Shown here: positions 1 through 9,000 of the stretch, in pieces
How the letters are laid out: the number at the start of each line of letters is the position of its first letter
Numbering within the stretch: the first letter of the stretch is position 1
Origin: Phoronis pallida
Taxonomy: Eukaryota; Phoronida; Phoronidae
Direction of reading: 5' to 3'
Assembly: GCA_028565715.1 (NCBI GenBank)
Contig: JAOXYC010178246.1
Coordinates: forward strand, 1-12,994
Length of the DNA: 12,994 nucleotides
Made by a program: the position numbers and the translations under genes
Notes under the pieces: generated by a model
What the model was told of the DNA's origin: nothing
The model's database searches: none
Seen by the model: the letters and a program-made list of their open reading frames with translations, nothing else

Positions 1-83
1 ATTGGATCTCTGATATCATTAGACGAGTTCTTAGCCAGGGGATATACAGCGCCATTACCATCTCGTAATATGATGGGTGCATC
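1..83 (-). CDS. UBR5: UBR5 exon 17, partial ([17 protein letters not shown])
   Basis: Residues 777-803 and two bases of the next codon. [18 protein letters not shown] and IRDP match vertebrate [18 protein letters not shown] and IRDP. The acceptor is TTGTAG. The exon runs off the window at position 1. Confidence 0.92.
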
Positions 84-3000
84 CTACAAATAGGTACAAC
101 CAAAATCAGCTCAGTATAATTTCTTGACTTTTGAATTTCAGATGCTGGTAAAAAAATTTATAGCAAGCTTATAATCAAACAGTACACTTCAAAGTTGACC
201 ACAGACAAAACCTCCGGAAAAGCTCCCATACTGGAGGAAGTTAGGATAGAGGAAAAATTAGGCAAAACATTTAACTTATTCTGTACGTAATGAACATTTT
301 CAGAAACTGTCCCCTATATAATATGGAATTGGTTGGAATGCATGTTCCTGGTCCGCCCTCTCACTTACCTCACCAATCCCATGGAGTGTAACATTCTTCA
401 GGCTCTGACCTATGAACGATGTGGAATTGGTAGGGAATACATGTTCCTGGTCCACCTTGCCTGTACTCAGGTTGTATACAAGGTACTTCAACTGGTTTCC
501 AACAACAGTTACCACATGAATACCTGCAAACAACAAAGAGTTTTAAATAGAGGAACAATGTAAAACGCTCATTATAAGGATATCAACAACAAAACCCCCG
601 ACCGAGTGAACATTCAAGCCTCATAGATGTCTTTAATAAATCTGCTGCTGATTTTGTCATAAAGCAAAACTTATAGTGAATATACACATGGTGGTTTATG
701 GCAGTATTAATAATGGAAAGAATGTGACCTAGTCTTACATCAATCAATCCATGTTTAATTTTGTCACTATTTACAAACAGCTCAAAATAGAATTATTCCT
801 CCATCATGGCTGTGGAAGCCAATGACAAAAACCTCACAAATATATAGGTTCAAACCACAACAGCTACAAATAGGATGAAATTTCTTAGCAAATGTTCAGT
901 ATTGCATTAAATGAAGTATGTCAGGTATATCAATCTAAAACATTTAAGAAGTTTAAGGTTTAACCTTCAAAAAAATTACGTAACATTTTGATTACAAAGT
1001 AAAGTTATCTAACCCTGATTTTCAGCAGTGATGGTCAAAATGTGGCCGCAGTCGGTCAGCGTCAACTTCTTGGGCGTCCTCTGGAAGCAGTCAGGGAGTC
1101 TCGGAGCACTGCTTCCCTTCACCAACTGCAGTTCATCCTTGCGAAGAAGACGACAACTCATGAGCAGTGAGGACACGTCTTCACGACTGTGTTCACTGTC
1201 GTGGATAGGAAACTTGACAGCTGCATAAGCACCATCAACCTGGAAAGAGGAATGTAACAGGGTAAATGCAATCCCTATTTATCGTTGAAGACCTTTATGG
1301 TTAAATTTTAAAGTTTATGCCATACTGCTATAAAAGTGAAACTCAGTGTAAAAGAGGACATTGAGAGAAAATAAATCAACAAAATCAAGAAGAAATGGCA
1401 GCGAAATTAGAAGATAACTCCCACTTCAAAGTAAAAGCCAGATACATTACAGTATAATCTTTGTGAAGATGTAACGGGTAGTTGTTAAAACAATCATAAA
1501 CATCAAACCTTGAGAACTTTTCCAACTGCCACCGTTTTGATATCCTCCACAAAGATGACGTCTTTCAATGCCCAATGTTCCTCAGTCTTCTTCTCCTCCT
1601 TCCTCTCCAACTCTTTAATAGGTGTGTTCTGCTTCTTGCGTTCTACAAGTCAAACACATGCGTATAAGGTTGTAGTTTTGGATTACAGGTTTAGTAACTT
1701 CTTATTCGAAAAAGTTTAAAGTCATACATCGCTACTTATATGTGTGCACTGGCATTTAACCTATGTTCCATAGTTCCATAGTTAATCAACTTTTGTATGG
1801 GGTTGATTGCTTTGGATTTCTGTTATGAATTGTGGTATACCAACCAGTTTGCTGAAATTTTATGCTAAAAGTCTGCTTTCAGGAGAATCCACGATTTAGC
1901 CTTAAAAAAAACAGTCAATTTTCTCAAATGAATGTACTTACTCAGTGATCCAGGACTGACCAGTATAGGACCACTCTGGTCACTACAGGTAGAGGATGCA
2001 GGTGATGGGGGAGGGGGCATGTCAGGCTTGCTCGTGTTGCTCGATGGTGCGGTGTCAGCCGGCTTGAGGTCTGGGCGAGGCTCCATACGAATTTCACTGG
2101 AAAAATGTAGTGTCATGGTGATTTAAGAAAATCAATCACATTTGCTGTTGTTACTTAATCCATATTTAACGTTGCTTCAAAAAAATTACGGAAATCTGCA
2201 TGACACTGCTTAGTGAGAGTAGAAGTCTCAACTTAAACTTGCTGATTCACATGCACACACAACGATTGAAGCTAAATAGGAAAAACAAATCATCATTTTA
2301 ATCAATCATGTTAAATACATATTATAAGTAACTAAAGGACCATTAGCGAGTCAGACTTCAAACATTCACGTTGGGGTACACTACCATACTCCATCCAAAA
2401 CATGAATAGCTTGTCAATGATCATTCATCCTAAGTTCCATGTATTAAAATAACGTAGAGCATCTGACCGGCAATCAGGAGACCTGGGTTTGATTCCCAGT
2501 TCAGTTCGGATTTTTACTGTCTTTTCAAATTCATTAAAATAACTCCAAATTTCAACTTGAATATAATTGAAACGTATCACAACATAGCCACACAGTCTTA
2601 CCTAAGTGTTGTTCTTATCTTGAACTGTCTAGTTTCAGCCAATGACCAGGCAGCCTCCATCAACTGTCCCACCTTAGGAACGCCCTCGGAACACGGGTTG
2701 AATGCCAGGGCACCCACGTTATACATTGGTGTGTTCCTCATGCAAACCTGAAATGATAATGAAGACCAATTCATCACAAACATTAACTTAATTGATGAAT
2801 TATTATATTTTCAGTTGAGCACAAAATGCTGTTTCATCCAAGAGACATGAATGAACCAGCATCCTCTTTTAAATAGGTAGTGCATGACAAACATGATTTA
2901 GAACTAATTTTGAAAGACAGAAAAATTCAGAGCTCTTGACAGGATTAATTTTTTGTCTTTTCAATATGATCACTTTCCGCCAGTAAAAAGCAAACTTTGG

Positions 3001-6000
3001 TTTGTTTAACGATTTAGAATCAGTTTATAAATTTTAAATAAACACAACATATGAATGAACTAGTGTCTTCTTTAGATTACTTTAAAACTAAATACAAACC
3101 AGTTGTCCCGTCATGATGTCAGTGCTGGCACCTTTATCTTTGCCTTTGCGAGTCTTAGCACGCACTCGTTCTAACATCTTCTTTCTCTGTTCATAAGGCA
3201 TTATTCCCCTACAATCAAAACATGGTCAACCCTTAGAATAGAAGGCAAATGTTGTTTTTTATAATTAAAATCTAAATGCCAATCTAATTTCTTTTTATTT
3301 TTTTTTATGTTTGTTGATATTATTTAGGTGGCTCCTAGCTCAGCGGTCTGTGACCTTTTGGGAGTCTCCTCTTGATTTATTTGTTTGTATATAACTTGTA
3401 TTTTGAGAAATAAAAGAATTTTCTATTCTATTCTATTCTATTATCTCCCTACCATTATAACCTCCCTAACAAAATAATCACTTGGTTTCTACTCACCACC
3501 AATAAAGAGTGCCACTCTCCGACTTGGCACATGTGAACAGTGAGCATGTATGCAGGGACACTATCCTGTCAACACTGAATTCTGGGTAACTCGTGGCAGG
3601 TTGTTCCAGTTTAGATGCAACAATGTTCAGCGTGTCATCTACCCAGGTGGCGATCTAATGAAAGAATTCAGTATTTACATTGACGAGTTTCATCATTATT
3701 GAGAAATAGTGATTATATAAATGAATGCTGGTGAGTAATACAACTTTTCATGGAATTCGATTATGAAAAATCATAGGATGACAAAAGATTGTATTACTCC
3801 CCATGAATTTGAGAATCATTTTATGACTCAACATCATTCAATTAACTTTAAATCTATTAGAAACACTTTGAATTTCTAAGTAACCTGTCTTCCTTGTCCC
3901 AGCTTTACAGTGTGAATGACAGGTGTAACCCGAGAATAAATAGAAAATTTATTGAATCTTTTATTAGATTCAAAACAAGGGTAGTTTTGTGATAAAGCAA
4001 TAATTATGGTTATATATCTATCTTTTTATCATGCCTAGCTTGCATGCTAAATTTTTAACACAATGAATCCCACATAACAAAAACAAGCTATCTGGCCTAA
4101 CTTGTCAGCTTTGGGACACTTGTTGACGATTTATACAAAATGACGACGTATATGTAATTGTTTTATTGTTGTTCATGCATTTGGGAATGGAAAAGGGAGT
4201 CAGATGACTTATCCGAGCTGACAACAAGTTAAGCGAGTTATTACCCTGTAAAAACAATATACCATAAAAAATTTCAGAAGCGCTTACTGGCTACATTCAA
4301 ATGATAACATAAATAACAAGAAACTTTTACGAAACTTACCTTGCCCGACTCAGTGTAAACGGATGCTCGCACTGTACAGGCAGATAACTCAACAATCTTC
4401 TCACCAATCAAATTAAGACTAGCTGCTTTAGGATGTCGACTAGATGGGTTCTATAACAAGAGGCAATATAAGTGAAGTCAACACAAACATAACTAGGCAA
4501 AATAATTTATTTAGATCTCTGCATCAACTTTTCACGATGATTGAATATATGAGGTATATACAAAAGAATCATTCAACTCATTATTAAATGGATCCTCTGA
4601 TCTCTCACTTTTGAAGGAGTGTCCTTACCTGAACACCATAGGCACCACATATATTCTGAACATTTCTAGCATTTAATATTCGAACCATGAACCATAGTTT
4701 TTCTCAATAATTAGGAAATTGAGGAAAAGCTACACAACTTTGTTTGAAGTTTCTCAAATGTTTTTAAATATTAAATATTTTGCTCAATATTCATCAAGTT
4801 TACTAATTAAATTGCTTTCCACAAAGAAAGAGCAACTGTAAGCTAGCAAGAATCTAAAATCTGAATTCTAAAAGTGGAAACTCACCTCAGGGGTAAAGTA
4901 GGGATCACTGTCCGACCACTTCCACTGACATAGCTGTCCGTGTGAGTTGACTGCTACAAGTTCAGAGTGTAGTGCTGCGATGTGTGTGAAGCGGCCACTA
5001 GTGTTATCCTTCAACAGAATGAGACAATTAATGAAACAAACAGGGTTGTATTGAATTTGACCACAACCTTACATTTAAACCTTATGTATCTATATCAGTT
5101 TTAAGGAATCAAGCATGGCTCTTTTTGGCTATATTTTAAATACAAAAAAATTTCCCAACGGTATTATCCATAAATCGGTAATGATTTCATAATTAAAGAA
5201 AGACATGTTTTATACTTGGAAAGACAGAAAAATTCAAATCTCAACAGGGAATGGTATCAAGGTCGCTGATTATGAGTCTACCAACTGAGCTACTAAGCCC
5301 TAATTATTGAACCTGTTCTAATGAAAAATATTTAATTTAAAGTATTCACTGATTGTGAAAAAAATAATTGAATTGACCACCTTTACTAGAGCTTTTAATA
5401 AAAAGCTATATTTCAATAATTATCAAGTTGGTAACATTTAACTAGCGCTTGATTAACATAAAAATCCATTACCTTCTCCAACCAGTAATGAAGGTCTTCT
5501 CCAAAACAGATTGGATTTTGATTCAATGCAGTCTTCTTGGTAGCGTCACTGCGAACATTCCCGGCGTCAGCCTTATCTGGGTCAAGACCTCTCATAGCTG
5601 CGTCGTCTCTCAGAGCCGAGTCCAGCCATCGACGATCACGGACACGGAAGAAAGAATCTCGCTCTCTGTCAGTATCGGAAGAAGCCACTCTCTCGCCTAC
5701 AAGAAAAACTCCTACAAAATATACTAAGCCGTTTAACGTTGCCAAGATTACTTAATATCTAAGTTACAACAACCTTACTTTGACCATAACAAGAGGTTGC
5801 CTTTCAGACAGAAATAGATAAATGAATAGAAAAGCAAGAATCTACAGTCACTTATCTATACAAAATCTATTGGATTCTAAAAATGTTGACTTGATTGATA
5901 TGACATAAAATTTCATTGTTTTTGACAAGTGAAAATCTATCACCAATGCAAACAATCCTTGTAATATATAATGTATGATCTTTTTAGTTTGGAAAAATAG

Positions 6001-9000
6001 ATGCCATGAATCTTGAATCGTCGATTTCACACAAAATCCAATGAAAAGAAAATACCTGGCCTCCTAGAACTGGAGAGGGAGCGTATCCGCAGGGGAGAAT
6101 AGCCATACATTTCATCATTCATGGCATCTGCATCTATAATAACACTAGGATGAGGGTCGGCGTGTATACCAGCATCCAGTAAGGACATCAGATCATCTAC
6201 AATAAATTACAATTTTTTACGGTATAAGTCCACCATTTTCGGACAGCCCGTCATTTTCGGGACCAAAAAGTTATTTTTATAACAAATTTTTTGTGGCTTG
6301 TATCTTTTTACATTTCTTAGACAGGTATGTTGCAACAGGTTTTTGCGCTTACTCAAATTGAGATTAGGCAACCCATTTTCACTTTCAAAAAAATTTGTTT
6401 TTGTTCACATTTTCAAAGTTGATGATAACAGTCAATGAAACAATAACTAGAGCAACGCTAAAGGAATGCGCCCACGTGGGTATGCAACTCGACATATTCA
6501 AAGATAGAGTTTAAAAACTAGTAGGGGGAGTTGTAGTGCCTTTGACGGTCCGAAAATTGACTGGTGCCAGCGCATCCATGCAAGGAACATGTGTACCAAG
6601 TTTTGTCAAAAGCCGTCAAGCGGCTTGGAAGATAAGTGTCGGAACCAATTACAGTGATTTCGATCTCATTTTGCCAACAGGGGGAACTGGAGTGACCGTG
6701 AAGGTCCGAAAATTGTCTGGTGCAATACATCCATACAAGGAACATGTGTGGCAAGTTTCTTCAAAATCCGTCAAGCGGTTTGGAAGATAAGTGTCGGAAA
6801 CCAATTGTGAACGTCCCCCCAACCACACGACCAACCAACCAACCAACCCACAGACGGTCATGATAGCAATATGCGGCCACGTTGTGGGCGCATAAAAACT
6901 GTCTGTAGTTTTTAAACAAACATATTCTTTTTGTGAAAATGACAATGGGCAAAAATGCCTTATTCAAGAGATTAGATGAAAAGTTTAATATACATTTGTG
7001 GCTGACTGATAAGAACAATATCGTAAGATGGTGGCAATTTCAAATGGTTTGTGTTTATGTCCACAGTTTGATCATTTGAATTTAGTTATTAAAGAATGAG
7101 CTCCAACCATGATTGAAAATATGTATTACAAAAAGAAATTATACACAGGAGAGAATTCCCTGATGCTCAGTTTCACGCGAGAAAATAGTATAAGTTTATC
7201 AAAACTAAGAAACAAACAAAGTGACCCACCCCCTGCTGGCATGTAACCATCTTGGCTGTCAGCATCATCGTCATCATTGTCATCATCTCGACTGAGAAGG
7301 TTGTTGACGGCAAGGTTGACATCTAAGCTCTGGAAGAAGATACAACAAAGTTTTTTAAAAATTATATATCAAAGATATAAATTGCTAATTACGAATGTGA
7401 AATTATCAACTACTGAATGAGGTCAATTGCCTTGGATTTTTTGTTACAAATTGCATCCTTACATTCATCTGAAGAAAAAAATACCTACTCTTCTTCTAAA
7501 AATCTCTCTACAGGCTGCCAATGTCACCAAGATAACTGAGATCAACAGTAACGCAATTAACATTGTGTTTTCGAAAAAGAATGAACGGTAGTAACAAGAA
7601 TCGGCAACAATGATCAAATTGTGAGGAAGAAACGGATGAAACAAAGTATTTCAATAATTGATAATTCTAGATCATTCGCAAGTAGCCTAGGGATGAATGA
7701 GTTTAAACATTTTAAATAGCAACACACACAGCATTAACATAACATGCATTAGTATATTTGATTCTACTAATACTCACAGTTCTCTGAAGTTCACGTATAA
7801 TCAAGCTCCTAGACTTTCCTTGAAGCACCGTTTGACACTGACTGACTAGTTCCTCTGGTACCACCGATACCGGTACGGTTGGCCGTGAGCCAACAATGAC
7901 ACCAGCCCCGCGTCCACGAGCGACCGACCTTACCACCCTGGCACGTTGTCGGTGGGGGAGACGAGCACTGGCGCTACCGGTGTCGGCGCTTCGTGCTGCT
8001 GTACCAGCACCGGTACCACTTCCCCCACCAACAGAAGCACCCCCAGCACTACCAGTAACTAGTTTCCTGAAGAAGAATAACAAAACATTTATTTCGTATA
8101 AAAATATCAAAAAAATAATTATATAACATGCCGCCTTATCCCATGGTGTGTATGGTAATATAAACCATAAATAGTGTTTTTATAACAAATAGTAAAATAA
8201 CAACCAAGATAAATTAAGTCACTAAAACTGAGTCAGTCTTCAACAACAATTTTAAGTCATCGTGCAAGACAAATGTATCTCCTTATGAGACCATATGTTA
8301 AGTAAATGCAATCACGAATGTTTGTTCCTGTATAAGAGTTAAAAAAATTGCAGTTTTAGCAATTTTGTTAGTACATGCACTCCACAAGCACAGCAGACTG
8401 CCCATTAACAGGTGGATGGTCCATTTTCTGGCTCGTGTAGTTTTGACGTCTAAGGCAACTTACTGTTTAGGTTCACTTTTAACTTGGTCAATTCTTTCTC
8501 CAAGTATGGAAAATGGAACTCTGCATACATTTCCATCCTAAAATGATCAATTGACAGTAATTGGAAAATGAACATGTGAAAGCTACAGACAACACATATA
8601 GAAAAGTTCTTTTGTCGGAAATAAAAAGGAGAAAATCAAAGAGAGATGTGCCACCACTCTAAGATTGAATTTGTTTTTTTGAATGAGAAATTGTAACAAA
8701 AATTTATACTGAACAATTACCTTAAAGAAAGGGTTCTACCTCAGTTTTCTTAACCTTGTCCACTTTATTTGATGGTTTCGATAGTGACCTAGTTGACTTA
8801 GAGCACTTGCCTAGTTTGCAAGCTACGATGGGTTCAATTCCCATGTTGGATTGCAAAATGTTTTCAGATTTATTTTCATTAATAATTCAACCACTTCCTA
8901 AGATTGAATGTCACAGCTGTGATCTTTAATTACAGTCATATTAAAATTAACCTTGTTACTAAACAGAAAAACATACGCATGAACTTACCTCAAATAACAA

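Noticed and set aside
966-2190. Shared 15-mer TTCAAAAAAATTACG as a repeat family
   Set aside because: It is short and A-rich, and the flanks do not align beyond a TAAC a few bases upstream; chance is a fair explanation.
5449-5755. Plus-strand open frames opposite UBR5 exon 7
   Set aside because: They are shadows of the minus-strand exon, whose protein matches UBR5; the plus-strand translations match nothing I recognise.
6536-6790. Open frame with repeated VRKL motifs as a gene
   Set aside because: It is the translation of the 156-bp tandem unit inside a MITE. The unit length is divisible by three, so the frame repeats automatically, and frames on the other strand are open too.
7896-8126. 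Plus-strand Pro/Ala-rich open frame
   Set aside because: It is the antisense of the Gly/Ser-rich linker in UBR5 exon 4, a composition effect.
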